This document shows, in pieces, positions 1 to 8,675 of a stretch of 64,000 bases of DNA. Source of the DNA: Roseimaritima multifibrata (lineage in GTDB: Bacteria; Planctomycetota; Planctomycetia; Pirellulales; Pirellulaceae). A model generated the notes under the pieces. It was not told the DNA's origin and made no database searches. It saw only the letters and a list, made by a program, of their open reading frames with translations. The first letter of the stretch is position 1, and every line of letters begins with the position of its first letter. The stretch covers positions 4,464,001-4,528,000 of the forward strand of contig NZ_CP036262.1 in the NCBI RefSeq assembly GCF_007741495.1, read 5' to 3'. The position numbers and the translations under genes were made by a program.

Positions 1-570
1 GCGACGCACGGTTCGTTCGTCGATGCCAAGCGTCTGGGCCAGTTCTCGTTGCGTCTGGCCTGCCAGGACGCCCTCAACGATTTCCACTAAATCGTCTGGC
101 AATTCTGCCTTCAGAATCGCGAGGAATTCGCCCGCCTGATCATTGGCACTGGAGGTGTTGTCGCTGGCGGCTTGAGGCTGGACATCATCGAGGGCAAATC
201 GGCCCAGATCGCCGCCTCGTTTGAGCGCCGTCTGACGCTCGATGGACCGGGCCATTTTGCGACGTGCAAATGTTGCGAGCAATCGCCACAGCGAAACACT
301 AACACTGACTTGAATGCGACTCTGTCTGGCGGCATCAAAGAAGCTGCCCATTGCGGACTGAACGATTTCGCTCGGATCCATCGAGCCGCGGAAACGTCGG
401 TTCAGGCGACTGGCCACCAAGGCCACCAAACGTATTGCGTAGCGATCGAACAGGACGTTGGCAGCTCGTTCATCACCTGCTTTCCAGGCGTGCAGCAACC
501 AACCATCCGGCCGATCCGTGATCGATTCGAAAATTTCGGTTTCTTTTTCGTGGTTGCTGTCCGGTTCCAA
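1..570 (-). CDS. ECF-type RNA polymerase sigma factor, C-terminus cut by window edge
   Basis: About 190 residues are visible; the 3' end lies outside the window. Sigma-2 features are seen in DGWLLHAWKAGDERA and MDPSEIVQSAMGSFF, and the start of a sigma-4 helix-turn-helix in GQTQRELAQTLGIDERTV. This is the planctomycete style of ECF factor, which redirects RNA polymerase to a small regulon. The frame has no ATG or GTG near the expected N-terminus. A TTG at 568-570 sits just after GGAAGTGAG and gives a sensible start (E-P-D-S-N-H-E-K). The frame also stays open further upstream into the ferredoxin leader, so the start is uncertain. It is divergent from the ferredoxin gene, with about 100 bp between them for both promoters. 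The family is clear; the exact ECF subgroup is not. Confidence 0.85.
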   Translation of the reverse strand, partial: MEPDSNHEKETEIFESITDRPDGWLLHAWKAGDERAANVLFDRYAIRLVALVASRLNRRFRGSMDPSEIVQSAMGSFFDAARQSRIQVSVSVSLWRLLATFARRKMARSIERQTALKRGGDLGRFALDDVQPQAASDNTSSANDQAGEFLAILKAELPDDLVEIVEGVLAGQTQRELAQTLGIDERTVRR

Positions 571-668
571 ACTCGCTTTCTCACTTCCTAGACGACACGG
601 TGCTTCGCCACCGTGATGAACATCTACACCAGCGGTGGCAACACCGTTATACAAGAGGAGAGACAAGA

Positions 669-929
669 ATGGCGATGGTGGTTACCGATCCCTGCATAGG
701 GTGCAAAGACAAAGCATGCCTCCCGGTCTGCCCGGTCGAATGCTTTCACAGCAACGAAGACGAGCCGATGGTCTACATTGATCCGGACGAATGCATCGAC
801 TGCGGAGCCTGCGTGTCGGAGTGCCCGACGGAAGCAATCTTCCACGAAGACGATGTACCGGACCAATGGAAAAGCTTTATCGAACTAAATGCCGTAAAGT
901 CAGCGACGTGTCCGTCTGCACACGAATGA
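669..929 (+). CDS. 7Fe ferredoxin (FdxA-like)
   Basis: Small soluble electron carrier of 86 aa. The first Cys set is C-x2-C-x4-C-x3-CP (CIGCKDKACLPVCP) and the second C-x2-C-x2-C-x3-CP (CIDCGACVSECP). This is the pattern of ferredoxins carrying one [3Fe-4S] and one [4Fe-4S] cluster. The start at 669 was chosen because AGGAG at 655-659 lies about nine bases upstream and the protein then begins MAMVVTDPC like the family; an in-frame start further upstream would add an unrelated leader. It stands alone, divergent from the ECF sigma gene, so its redox partner cannot be told from context. Confidence 0.92.
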   Translation: MAMVVTDPCIGCKDKACLPVCPVECFHSNEDEPMVYIDPDECIDCGACVSECPTEAIFHEDDVPDQWKSFIELNAVKSATCPSAHE

Positions 930-980
930 ACCGACTTCGGCAAGCGACCGCCGAATGCAGGCAGTCGATTTAGTGGATAC

Positions 981-1841
981 TGCAAGAAAGGCCGGACGGC
1001 TTGCGCCGTTCCGCTAAGAAGGGACGTTCGAATTCAAAATCTTAGCGGAAGGGCGCGAGCCCTCCGGCCTGCATACCAATCTGCGAGAAAGGCCGGACGG
1101 CTTGCGCCGTGCCGCTAAGAGGGGACGCTCGAATTCAAATTCTTAGCGGTTGGGCGCGAGCCCTCCGGCCTGCAAACCACTCCGCAAGAAGGGCCGGACG
1201 GCTCGCGCCGTGCCGCTAAGAAGGGACGTTCGAATTCAAATTCTTAGCGGAAGGGCGCGAGCCCTCCGGCCCGGTAACCACTCCGCAAGAAGGGCCGGAC
1301 GGCTTGCGCCGTTCCGCTAAGAAGGGACGCTCGAATTCAAATTCTTAGCGGAAGGGCGCGAGCCCTCCGGCCCGGTAATGACTCCGCAAGAAGGGCCGGA
1401 CGGCTTGCGCCGTGCCGCTAGGAAGGGACACTCGAATTCAAATTCTTAGCGGTTGGGCGCGAGCCCTCCGGCCTGCATACCAATCTGCAAGAAAGGCCGG
1501 ACGGCTTGCGCCGTTCCGCTAAGAAGGGACGCTCGAATTCAAAATCTTAGCGGAAGGGCGCGAGCCCTCCGGCCCGGTATCCAATCTGCAAGAAAGGCCG
1601 GACGGCTTGCGCCGTGCCGCTAAGAAGGGACGTTCGAATTCAAATTCTTAGCGGTTGGGCGCGAGCCCTCCGGCCTGCATACCAATCTGCAAGAAAGGCC
1701 GGACGGCTTGCGCCGTGCCGCTAAGAAGGGACGCTCGAATTCAAATTCTTAGCGGTTGGGCGCGAACCCTCCGGCCCGGTATCCAATCCGCGAGAAAGGC
1801 CGGACGGCTTGCGCCGTGCCGCTAAGAGGGGACACTCGACT
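981..1841. repeat. Tandem array of a 101-bp palindromic unit, nine copies
   Basis: The anchor GCCGGACGGC recurs at 991, 1092, 1193, 1294, 1395, 1496, 1597, 1698 and 1799, a constant step of 101 bp; the last copy is cut off near 1841. Each unit is a long imperfect palindrome. An outer arm GGCCGGACGGCTTGCGCC pairs with GGCGCGAGCCCTCCGGCC. An inner arm CCGCTAAGAA pairs with TTCTTAGCGG around a central GAATTC. Copies differ at few positions, mostly in the ~15-bp linkers between palindromes (CTGCATACCAATCTGC versus CCGGTAACCACTCCGC). There are no variable spacers, so it is not a CRISPR array. It fills the gap between the ferredoxin and the next gene. A solo copy lies near 3655-3765. Confidence 0.95.
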
Positions 1842-1904
1842 GGAATAACTATGTTAAAATCACGACCGTATCCGTTATGAAACTCTTGCCCCCATGGTTC
1901 TGAT

Positions 1905-2468
1905 ATGGCATGGCGACCTGAACGACTTGTGAAGGCTGGCGAACTTGATAACTCCACACTCGGCTGGACGATCGGCTGGCTGGAACTTGAAGGGATCGAC
2001 CAGCGACTACAACTTAAATTGGCCGGCAACTGCCACCCAGACCTGGCTGGCTGGAAATTTCGCATTAATCGCATAGAACCGGAACTGCCTGAACCTGATA
2101 CGTCGCCCGACAATCCGGATATTAGTCTCGACCAATCCGGCCACGTCGGTGACATCACCGCGGACCAGATGGTCAAACACCATGAAATGTCCGACAGCGA
2201 ATTGGTGCGTCGCTTAGTGGCTGGTGAAAAGCCGCCGTTCACTTGGCGCAAGTGTCTGTACTTGGAGTGGTTCAGCAACGCCAACGGCCGCATCGTGATT
2301 CAAAGCACACGACTGGAGGTCGAGCGGATCGGAGAGCGAGCGTTTGAGCTGACCGAGGATGAATGGAAAGAACAGGTACAGCAAAATGCCAACGAACTTG
2401 GCCACTCCATGGTTCAACTTACCGATGCGTTGCAAGAACGCGAAGACGAGGACGAGGACGACGCATGA
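1905..2468 (+). CDS. Conserved-looking hypothetical protein
   Basis: 187 aa, soluble, with no signal peptide or membrane segment. The C-terminal 60 residues are charged and end in an acidic tail (EREDEDEDD). The body contains MSDSELVRRLVAGEKPPFTWRK-like amphipathic sequence. I do not recognise a family. It is accepted as a gene because its codon use and composition are protein-like over the full length and because it lies in line with the following hydrolase, 71 bp downstream on the same strand. It begins about 60 bp after the 101-bp repeat array, so its promoter must lie within or right next to that array. Confidence 0.6.
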   Translation: MAWRPERLVKAGELDNSTLGWTIGWLELEGIDQRLQLKLAGNCHPDLAGWKFRINRIEPELPEPDTSPDNPDISLDQSGHVGDITADQMVKHHEMSDSELVRRLVAGEKPPFTWRKCLYLEWFSNANGRIVIQSTRLEVERIGERAFELTEDEWKEQVQQNANELGHSMVQLTDALQEREDEDEDDA

Positions 2469-2539
2469 AAGATCATGTGAATCGAATCTCAATCGGCATA
2501 TGCAGCGATTTTTAAAGATGAGCACGAAAAAGGGCCGCT

Positions 2540-3259
2540 ATGGTAACTGAACCGAAATCGCCGTTGGTCCTGCTATCAGGGCTTGCCGCGGACGCTCGAA
2601 TCTTTACGCCGCAGAAGGTTGCTTTTCCGCAACTAAATTGCCCGCGTTGGTTGGTTCCAGAACGATCCGAGTCTCTAAACGACTACACCCGACGCTTAGC
2701 AGCAACACTCGACAGCGAGCCTTGCTTCATCGGTGGTGCGTCTTTTGGCGGCATCGTCGCCTTACATCTGGCGGAACATGTCGACGCCAAAGCCGTCATC
2801 CTGATCGGAAGCATTATATCGCCGTCAGAACTACCACTTTACGCCCGCTGTGCTCGACCGTTTCGTTTCCTGGTTCCCGTGATTCCGATCCGGCTTCTGC
2901 AGTTCCTCATTCGACCGCTCACGATCCGAATCGTGCGGCGACATGCACCGATTGTATATGGATTTGCCAGTCAATTTCGCGACTCAGACCCGGTAGTCTT
3001 CAAGTGGTCTTTGTCACGGATCTTGGATTGGTCAATCGCACCGAACGTTTCTTGCCCCGTCTTTCATCTGCATGGCGACCGCGACTGGATACTCCCGCTG
3101 CGATATACCTCCGCCGACAGAATTGTCGCGGGCGGCGGGCATCTGCTTTCGCTAACTCACCCAGACGAGGTGAACTCCTACATCCGGCAAATCGTTAGCC
3201 AGCTTACGTCACCATCGGCTGCTGCAGACGACAGCAACGAACCGGGACAGGATGGGTAG
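2540..3259 (+). CDS. Alpha/beta hydrolase
   Basis: 239 aa, compact alpha/beta-hydrolase fold without signal peptide. Visible landmarks are an oxyanion-side segment LVLLSGLAADARIF near residues 9-22, the nucleophile elbow GGASFGG with Ser68, a strand with the acid residue in HLHGDRDWILP, and a final catalytic His in GGGHLLSLTHPDE. A hydrophobic lid (residues about 105-130) suggests a lipophilic substrate, but this cannot be narrowed down. It follows the hypothetical gene at 1905 on the same strand and is followed by a cluster of hairpins, one of which has the shape of a terminator. Confidence 0.85.
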   Translation: MVTEPKSPLVLLSGLAADARIFTPQKVAFPQLNCPRWLVPERSESLNDYTRRLAATLDSEPCFIGGASFGGIVALHLAEHVDAKAVILIGSIISPSELPLYARCARPFRFLVPVIPIRLLQFLIRPLTIRIVRRHAPIVYGFASQFRDSDPVVFKWSLSRILDWSIAPNVSCPVFHLHGDRDWILPLRYTSADRIVAGGGHLLSLTHPDEVNSYIRQIVSQLTSPSAAADDSNEPGQDG

Positions 3260-3311
3260 GGTGTGAAGGACTGTTAGTGTTCGCGGGGGAGTGAATTTTT
3301 TTGATGACGTC

Positions 3312-3640
3312 ATTGCCGTAGCTCCGCCTCTCCGAGGCGGAGAACTCGGTAACCACGAGTCTCGGAGAGACTCTACTACGTGCCACCGGAATGGGGATCG
3401 CGAAAAGGAAAGCCCAGCGGGCGACAGAACCACCCTTGTCTGTCGCCCGCTGGGCTTTTCTCATGCGCGCGCTCGGGTTTCCGTTGGCTTACGCCAACGG
3501 CAAGTATCTGCCGCCCGCTGGGCTAAAATCACTGCACTCAAACTTGGGTCGGCAGGATTGAATCCTGCCTGTAAGTTTCACGTCCCCCGCGAAGGTAGCT
3601 GCAGGGGAGCGTTCTTTCGCGGGGGCATGTGAAATTTATT
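3312..3640. repeat. Cluster of short perfect hairpins
   Basis: Several independent inverted repeats sit side by side in an otherwise empty stretch. CTCCGCCTC faces GAGGCGGAG near 3321-3343. CCGTTGGC faces GCCAACGG near 3480-3500. GGCAGGATT faces AATCCTGCC near 3551-3569. CCCCCGCGAA faces TTCGCGGGGG near 3584-3625. They have different sequences, so they are not copies of one unit. The stretch looks like a landing site for different REP-type elements between the hydrolase and the 380-aa protein. Confidence 0.7.
3409..3460 (+). terminator. Strong hairpin with T-tract, likely terminator
   Basis: A perfect 20-bp stem (left arm 3409-3428, beginning AAAGCCCAGC; right arm 3439-3458) with a 10-base loop, ending in TTTTC on the plus strand. 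It lies about 150 bp after the alpha/beta hydrolase stop. The stem is longer than a typical intrinsic terminator, so it could instead be one of the palindromic elements of this region. Confidence 0.5.
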
Positions 3641-3654
3641 CGTGACGTATGGCG

Positions 3655-3765
3655 AGCCCTCCGGCCTGCATACCAATCTGCAAGAAAGGCCGGACGGCTT
3701 GCGCCGTGCCGCTAAGAAAGGGACGCTCGAATTCAAAATCTTCGCGGAAGGGCGCCCGCCCTATT
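3655..3765. repeat. Solo copy of the 101-bp palindromic element
   Basis: It carries the end of one unit (GAGCCCTCCGGCCTGC), the ATACCAATCTGC linker and one near-complete unit with GGCCGGACGGCTTGCGCC, CCGCTAAGAAAGGGACGC and the central GAATTC, then a degraded right arm (TTCGCGGAAGGGCGCCCGCC). It matches the array at 981-1841 but has lost perfect pairing in the outer arm. It lies about 95 bp before the 380-aa protein gene. Confidence 0.9.
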
Positions 3766-3859
3766 TCCTGCGTGCCCCCTTCACCGCTGGAGCACAACCT
3801 CGAACAATACGGTTTCGCGAATGTGATACTCCGTTGCAACAAAGTAGGATGAGGCACCG

Positions 3860-5002
3860 ATGTCCGAATACCAATGGGTCGAATTCAGGGCGATCGAATC
3901 ACCGCTTGATCGAGAAGCCATCGAATTCATGCACACGCAGTCTTCGCGGGCGGAGATTGACCAGTGGCGTTTTGCCAACGAGTACCACTATGGCGATTTT
4001 CACGGCGACGCCTTGGAAATGCTCCGTCGAGGCTACGACTTGCACGTGCATTATTCAAACTTCGGCAACCGAACGCTCTATTTTCGGTTTCACGACGGAT
4101 TTCAGTTTGCGGAATTGGTCGATCAGTACACCGATGATGAACAAATATCCTGGCAATCGGATGAGAAGGGTAGCGGCGGTATGCTGATGATCACCCCTGA
4201 TGGCGCCATGGAGATGGCCGAAGAGATCTGGGACCCTGAAACTCTAGCGTCCGATTTTGTTCCACTGTGGGAAATGATCAATCGCGGTGACATGCGACCG
4301 GTGTATTTGGCCTACTTGGCTCTCTGCACTTGGTTTGACGCCGAAGATGACAATGATTTAGAACCGCCCGTTCCTGCTGGATTAAAACAATCCCACCCCA
4401 GCCTAGATCGACTGTGCGTCTATTTGGAAGTGGATATTGATCTACTGGACTTGGCGTCAGAGGCTTCGTCTGAGTTACAGGACCAATCGCTTAATTCAGA
4501 GCGGATTGGTGAATGGTTGAAAAGCCAAGACCACGAACCAATGAGGGCAATGCTACAAAGAGTTTTATGCAATCCACACGAAGAACCGCAACGATTGCTC
4601 CGGGAAATTGCAGCCGAACTGCACTCGCCAATCGCTCCCACTGAGAGTCGCAGGAGTCTGCGTGAGATGCGGCGGCAAGCCGATGAACGGACAATACAGC
4701 GGAAAGAAGCGATAGAAGCTGAGAACGCTCGAAAAAAAGCCGAGGTCGAACGCTTGGCCCGCAAGATTCATGAGAATCAAATTCAATCCATCACGAAAGA
4801 TCCGAATCCAACTCTCCTCCGGATTGAAAAGGCTATCGAAGAGAAGAACCGACCTGCATACGAACGAGCCGCCAGCGATTTGAAACTGCTTCAAGAGGCG
4901 TTTGGTCATGTCTACGCCGGGGCCAAGGCTGACGAGATACGAAGCAAGTACTCCAACCGGCCTGCACTCCTCGCGGAAATCCGAAAAGCCCTCGAGGGTT
5001 GA
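3860..5002 (+). CDS. Unnamed 380-aa protein with N-terminal EYH-GDFHGD motif
   Basis: The start at 3860 has GATGAGG upstream. The N-terminal ~90 residues carry the ordered motifs YQWVEFRAIESPL, SSRAEID, FANEYHYGDFHGD and LYFRFHDGF. I recall this pattern from a widespread uncharacterised family often found beside SWIM zinc-finger genes, but I cannot confirm that here and no SWIM gene is in the window. Residues about 130-215 are helical and acidic. Residues about 255-320 are a charged coiled coil rich in Arg, Glu and Lys. The last 50 residues form another helical unit (PTLLRIEKAIEEKNRPAY). There is no signal peptide. It stands alone between repeat-rich gaps. The function is unknown. Confidence 0.8.
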   Translation: MSEYQWVEFRAIESPLDREAIEFMHTQSSRAEIDQWRFANEYHYGDFHGDALEMLRRGYDLHVHYSNFGNRTLYFRFHDGFQFAELVDQYTDDEQISWQSDEKGSGGMLMITPDGAMEMAEEIWDPETLASDFVPLWEMINRGDMRPVYLAYLALCTWFDAEDDNDLEPPVPAGLKQSHPSLDRLCVYLEVDIDLLDLASEASSELQDQSLNSERIGEWLKSQDHEPMRAMLQRVLCNPHEEPQRLLREIAAELHSPIAPTESRRSLREMRRQADERTIQRKEAIEAENARKKAEVERLARKIHENQIQSITKDPNPTLLRIEKAIEEKNRPAYERAASDLKLLQEAFGHVYAGAKADEIRSKYSNRPALLAEIRKALEG

Positions 5003-5690
5003 CCACGGTGACTGCCGTTCAGGCACAGCCCGGCTGATTCGGTGGCGTCTCTTTTTACGAAGCGACCGGACGGCTGTCGCGTCCGCTTGCGATTTCGGAA
5101 GCCAGAGAGCATACGGACGGGCAAAATGGCCCATGTTAGTTCCCACTGCGATCGGGTCCCAGAGCATCGATGCAAGTCATTCCAGCCTAATCAGGGCGGA
5201 AGCAATCCGAACTGAACCGAAAAATCCATTAGCCTATAGCCCCGTGGGCTGTGGATATATATTGCCCGGATGGAAGATTGTCGTCTTTCGCTCCGCGAGA
5301 GTTCTTTTCAGGGGGCGTTCTTTCGCGAAGCGAAAGGCGACAATCTGAAATTCGTTGCCTTGCTGGGCTCAATACATTTCCGAAAGGTGCCGGACCATTT
5401 GCTCGCATTCGTTTCGAGGCATCGGAAGGAGAGCATTCATCCTTGTTGGCAACCGGAATCGACGCGTTTAGGACTTCCCTCAAACCGGACTGGACGGATG
5501 ACCGCCTGGTAGCTTTCACTGCTGGCGAAAATCCGCGACAATTCCTGTTTGCCTTTGTTGCTGACGCCAAATGCCTGATCCAAAACATCTCGTGACCGAC
5601 GGCGCGGACTTTTAAAAATACGGCGACTCACTAGCCTCGACTTTCAGCCGAAGAACCCGGCATTACCGTATCAAGAGAAAACGCTTCATC
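5003..5690. other. Gap with one inverted repeat and possible coding remnant
   Basis: Apart from the inverted repeat at 5276-5345, the only notable content is a plus-strand frame from about 5383 to 5595 that reads like protein in its second half (FLFAFVADAKCLIQ). It has no recognisable family and no start signal outside the repeat. It may be the tail of a gene interrupted by the repeat, or chance. No promoter or terminator is evident. Confidence 0.3.
5276..5345. repeat. 70-bp inverted repeat, copy 1 (also at 18298)
   Basis: The outer arms GATTGTCGTCTTTCGCTCCG and the complement of AGCGAAAGGCGACAATC pair with few mismatches around a short centre containing GAGTTCTTTTCAGGGGGCG. A second copy with near-perfect arms lies at 18298-18367, in both cases in a gap in front of a gene. 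The size and shape fit a dispersed palindromic (MITE- or REP-like) element. Confidence 0.85.
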
Positions 5691-6665
5691 ATGAAAGCTG
5701 TCTGCGCGAAACAGTATGGTCCTCTCCAAAACTTACAAGTTTGCGATATGCCCAAACCTGAGGTTCAGGCGTCCAAAATATTGGTGCGAGTGCACGCCGC
5801 CGGACTTCACATCGGCGATTGCTTCACGGTTCGTGGGACACCTTTTGTTGTACGAATGGAAACGGGTTGGCGCCGACCGAAAAGCGGGGTTCCTGGCTAC
5901 GACTTTTCCGGCGTGGTCGAAGCGGTCGGCGAAGGTGTCACCGATTTCGCTGTGGGCGACGAAGTTTACGGCGAATGTCCTGGCAGCTGCGCCGAATTTG
6001 TTTTGGTGGCCAAAGACAAGCTGACTGCGAAACCTAATGGCTTGTCACACGTCGAAGCCGCCGCCATGCCCACGTCGGCACTAGCGGCGCTTCATGCTTT
6101 GCGCGATGTCGCCAAATTGCAGGCGAGCGAATCGTTGCTAATCAACGGAGCGTCGGGCGGCATTGGAACTTTTGCCGTTCAGATTGCCAAAGCGTTCGGC
6201 GCCGAAGTGACAGGAGTTTGCAGTGGGAACAATGCGTCACTGGTCAAGTCGCTTGGTGCCGACCATGTGGTCGACTACAACGCAGTCGATTTCACCAACT
6301 CCGGAAACCAATACGACTGTATCTTTGACAATGTAGAGAACCGCAATCTGTCAGATATCCGTCGCGTGCTAAAACCGTCCGGGACACTGATCTGCAATAG
6401 CGGAACCGGAGCGAGCGGATTGGCGTTCTGGATTCGTTTACTGAAACCGCTGGTTCTTTCGCCGTTCAGCAAGCAACGACTTTGCCGATATCTCTCGGTG
6501 CCAACGCGTAAAGACCTGGAAGTGCTTAGCGAAATGGTAAGCGATGAAAAGCTAAGGCCTGTCGTGTCGGAAGTCTACCGGCTCGACTCGGTCGCAAAAG
6601 CGTTGCAGGACCTGGAATCCGGACGCACCGTCGGCAAACGAGTCGTGAGGGTAATCGAAGCATAA
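5691..6665 (+). CDS. Zinc-free MDR-family NAD(P)-dependent oxidoreductase
   Basis: 324 aa medium-chain dehydrogenase/reductase of the quinone-oxidoreductase type. The N-terminal GroES-like domain has VRVHAAGLHIGDCFTVRG and GVPGYDFSGVVEAVGEGV. The Rossmann part has the nucleotide-binding LLINGASGGIGTFAVQIAK and VTGVCSGNNASLVKSLGAD. The Cys/His ligands of zinc-dependent alcohol dehydrogenases are absent, so it should reduce quinones, enones or similar compounds with NAD(P)H in the cytosol. The C-terminus (LESGRTVGKRVVRV) ends like the family. It is a monocistronic-looking gene; the neighbouring gaps give no clue to the substrate. Confidence 0.92.
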   Translation: MKAVCAKQYGPLQNLQVCDMPKPEVQASKILVRVHAAGLHIGDCFTVRGTPFVVRMETGWRRPKSGVPGYDFSGVVEAVGEGVTDFAVGDEVYGECPGSCAEFVLVAKDKLTAKPNGLSHVEAAAMPTSALAALHALRDVAKLQASESLLINGASGGIGTFAVQIAKAFGAEVTGVCSGNNASLVKSLGADHVVDYNAVDFTNSGNQYDCIFDNVENRNLSDIRRVLKPSGTLICNSGTGASGLAFWIRLLKPLVLSPFSKQRLCRYLSVPTRKDLEVLSEMVSDEKLRPVVSEVYRLDSVAKALQDLESGRTVGKRVVRVIEA

Positions 6666-7490
6666 ACGCATCACGCCAGCGATTGGCTCGGGCTTGACTT
6701 GGTGAGCTGAACGAGTTGTCGTTACGACGGCAAGTCACGCTTCGACCAACTGCAGAGCGTAAGAGTTGGTGCACTGGCATTTTTTTGTACCGGCTGCGCT
6801 GAATCGGCTCCGACATAGTTTTGCTTAATGGAACTATCCCAGCACTTGAACCCGAATCGGACCACTGATTCCGATTCACTCTTCATCGCACATGTTTCGA
6901 CGGCGAACCAGAAAGTGCTGGCCGGCCGGACGGCCGGTGAGAAATTTGGATGAATCGACGGCGCGGTCGATGCCAAGGAAATGCGACCAGATTTTAGTCC
7001 GATTTTCTCTTGTTACATGGATCAGTTTCTGGGGTGTAGATCAGTTCGTTATACTCTTACTTAAGGCGTTTCGTTTGCTGCTGGGAACACTGGTTAGCAA
7101 CTCCTCGCCTTCCTACGCAGAATGATTGAAGCTACCTCGATAGAAGCGATCACAAATCGTAATCAACCTTGCTCTATCTGCGACGCTGACTTTCCATGTA
7201 ATCGCAGATGGGATCAAAGCGGCGAAGTGCACCGCGAGAGTTTCAGAGGAACTTTAAAGAGGATCTCATTTGCCGAAACATCAACACTTCAAAGCCGATC
7301 AGTACGCTACAGTGTCGTGTTAGCAAGGACATCGGAATCTAGTGCCGCTGGATGTAGGAACCTAGCTTCACAACGCCAGGCCATTCGCGGAAAATTTCCG
7401 AGAACCACGAACGGCAAGTTGCTCGTAGCCCCAGCAGCCACCTAGAACGGACGTACGAAAACACCCGTTGAGCAATAGAAATTAGTCGCT
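6666..7490. other. 825-bp gap without convincing gene
   Basis: Short open frames exist on both strands, but none has family resemblance, a good ribosome site or consistent codon use. A perfect GC hairpin (CCGGCCG-GA-CGGCCGG, 6922-6937) is present without a T-tract. Nothing else was recognised. Confidence 0.5.
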
Positions 7491-8174
7491 TTAGTTCTTC
7501 GCAGATTGATTTCGGTTTACTCGGCGGTCACGCCCGACAACGAATACCAATGCACCAAATCCTAATATAGCGAGAGAGGTTGGTTCCGGGACTGTTCCCG
7601 GCGCCGACGCCGAATCGACATTCAGAATGTCGAAAGCCCATTCAGCAGTGCGGGCATCTCCGTTGACGTCATTAAAAAATGGGTTGGAGCCATACATTTC
7701 ATCGAACGTAAAGTTGGGATTGCCCTCATGAAGAAAACCTAACGAAATATGGTCCCCGAGTCCGCCAGTGAAGAAATTGTCAAATTGTGAGACGGCTACA
7801 GTATAATCGCCAACCGCCAATGGTATCGACAAGAAAGTGTCATAGTCTGAGCTAGTAACGGGGTCGATCCCAACGTCAGGGAATGAACCGTCGTCGTTTG
7901 TTCCGATAAGGTTTCCACTTGAGTTGAATAGCGAAAGTATGGGGTCGAATCCGCCTGCCGAGATGATGTTCCCCTCTGAATTTGTTCCCCCCGCATAGGA
8001 TAGTGTTTTAAGGGTAACGGTGGACGGTGCACCGACACTAAAATCAAAAAGTAACACGTCATCGTCTTGTCCAAAGACTCCAGTAAATGAGAAATTCATC
8101 AAGCCAGCTTGCACCTGCTCCGCCGAAGTTACAAGCATCGTCAAACACGCAAACGCAAATATAAATCGTTTCAT
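7491..8174 (-). CDS. Exported PEP-CTERM protein, DVUA0089-like
   Basis: 227 aa. It has an N-terminal signal peptide (MKRFIFAFACLTMLVTSAEQ, cleavage near VQA-G), a beta-rich middle and a C-terminal PEP-CTERM sorting signal: VPEPTSLAILGFGALVFVV followed by a basic tail (GRDRRVNRN). The middle carries FSVGAPSTVTLKTLSYAGG, ILSLFNSSGNLIGTNDDG and VGDYTVAVSQF, the pattern of DVUA0089/pre-peptidase-like surface domains. The protein is expected to be exported and processed by an exosortase, probably as a surface or matrix component. No exosortase gene is in the window. It is monocistronic. Confidence 0.9.
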   Translation of the reverse strand: MKRFIFAFACLTMLVTSAEQVQAGLMNFSFTGVFGQDDDVLLFDFSVGAPSTVTLKTLSYAGGTNSEGNIISAGGFDPILSLFNSSGNLIGTNDDGSFPDVGIDPVTSSDYDTFLSIPLAVGDYTVAVSQFDNFFTGGLGDHISLGFLHEGNPNFTFDEMYGSNPFFNDVNGDARTAEWAFDILNVDSASAPGTVPEPTSLAILGFGALVFVVGRDRRVNRNQSAKN

Positions 8175-8315
8175 TTTCGTCCCCTAAAAGCACCTTCTTC
8201 GCGAAGGTTAGATGAGTCGTAGATTAAATTAGATCGAGTGCAACACGCAGCAATCCACGCATCGCATTCGCGGCAATCAGCGTCATGATTTTCAACGGAT
8301 AGAATCGTTGAGTAT

Positions 8316-8675
8316 CTATGAAGGTCTCAAGGGACATAAAGAGTGAGGAGATTGTGCCAGATGAATGTCATGAACTGACAATCGCCATCGCAATTCTGCG
8401 ACGGGCAGTAGTGTCGCCACTCGATCCCACGCGGGAGACGCAAATTCAGCATCCGTGGAGGACAATGAGAGTGCCGCAAGTGCCCCGATGGGTAGAGTGT
8501 ATCGAAGGTGCTCTTTATGTTCCCGGTCTCTTGGGGGAAGTACATCCGGAACTGACACGGCCCCACTTGCCTGTGAGATATGCGGACCTGCCTGTGAATT
8601 GAGCATCACCCCTGCCTTCGCCATCGTCGGACAAAGCATCAACGCACAAACCAGCAGGGGGGCTCGAACATCCAT
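8316..8675 (-). CDS. Possible small secreted protein
   Basis: 119 aa with a believable signal peptide (MDVRAPLLVCALMLCPTMAKAG) and then a Ser/Pro-rich stretch (SQASGAVSVPDVLPP). The C-terminal half (LRWRLSVHDIHLAQSPHSL) has low-complexity features that could be out of frame. No family is recognised. It lies upstream of the PEP-CTERM gene on the same strand with 141 bp between them. It could equally be a decayed gene whose 5' part is intact. Confidence 0.4.
   Translation of the reverse strand: MDVRAPLLVCALMLCPTMAKAGVMLNSQAGPHISQASGAVSVPDVLPPRDREHKEHLRYTLPIGALAALSLSSTDAEFASPAWDRVATLLPVAELRWRLSVHDIHLAQSPHSLCPLRPS

Noticed and set aside
981-1841. Possible CRISPR array
   Set aside because: The period is 101 bp with conserved sequence throughout; there are no unique spacers and no cas genes.
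6892-7445. Two plus-strand frames in the gap after the MDR gene
   Set aside because: Neither has a Shine-Dalgarno site, a family or steady codon use.
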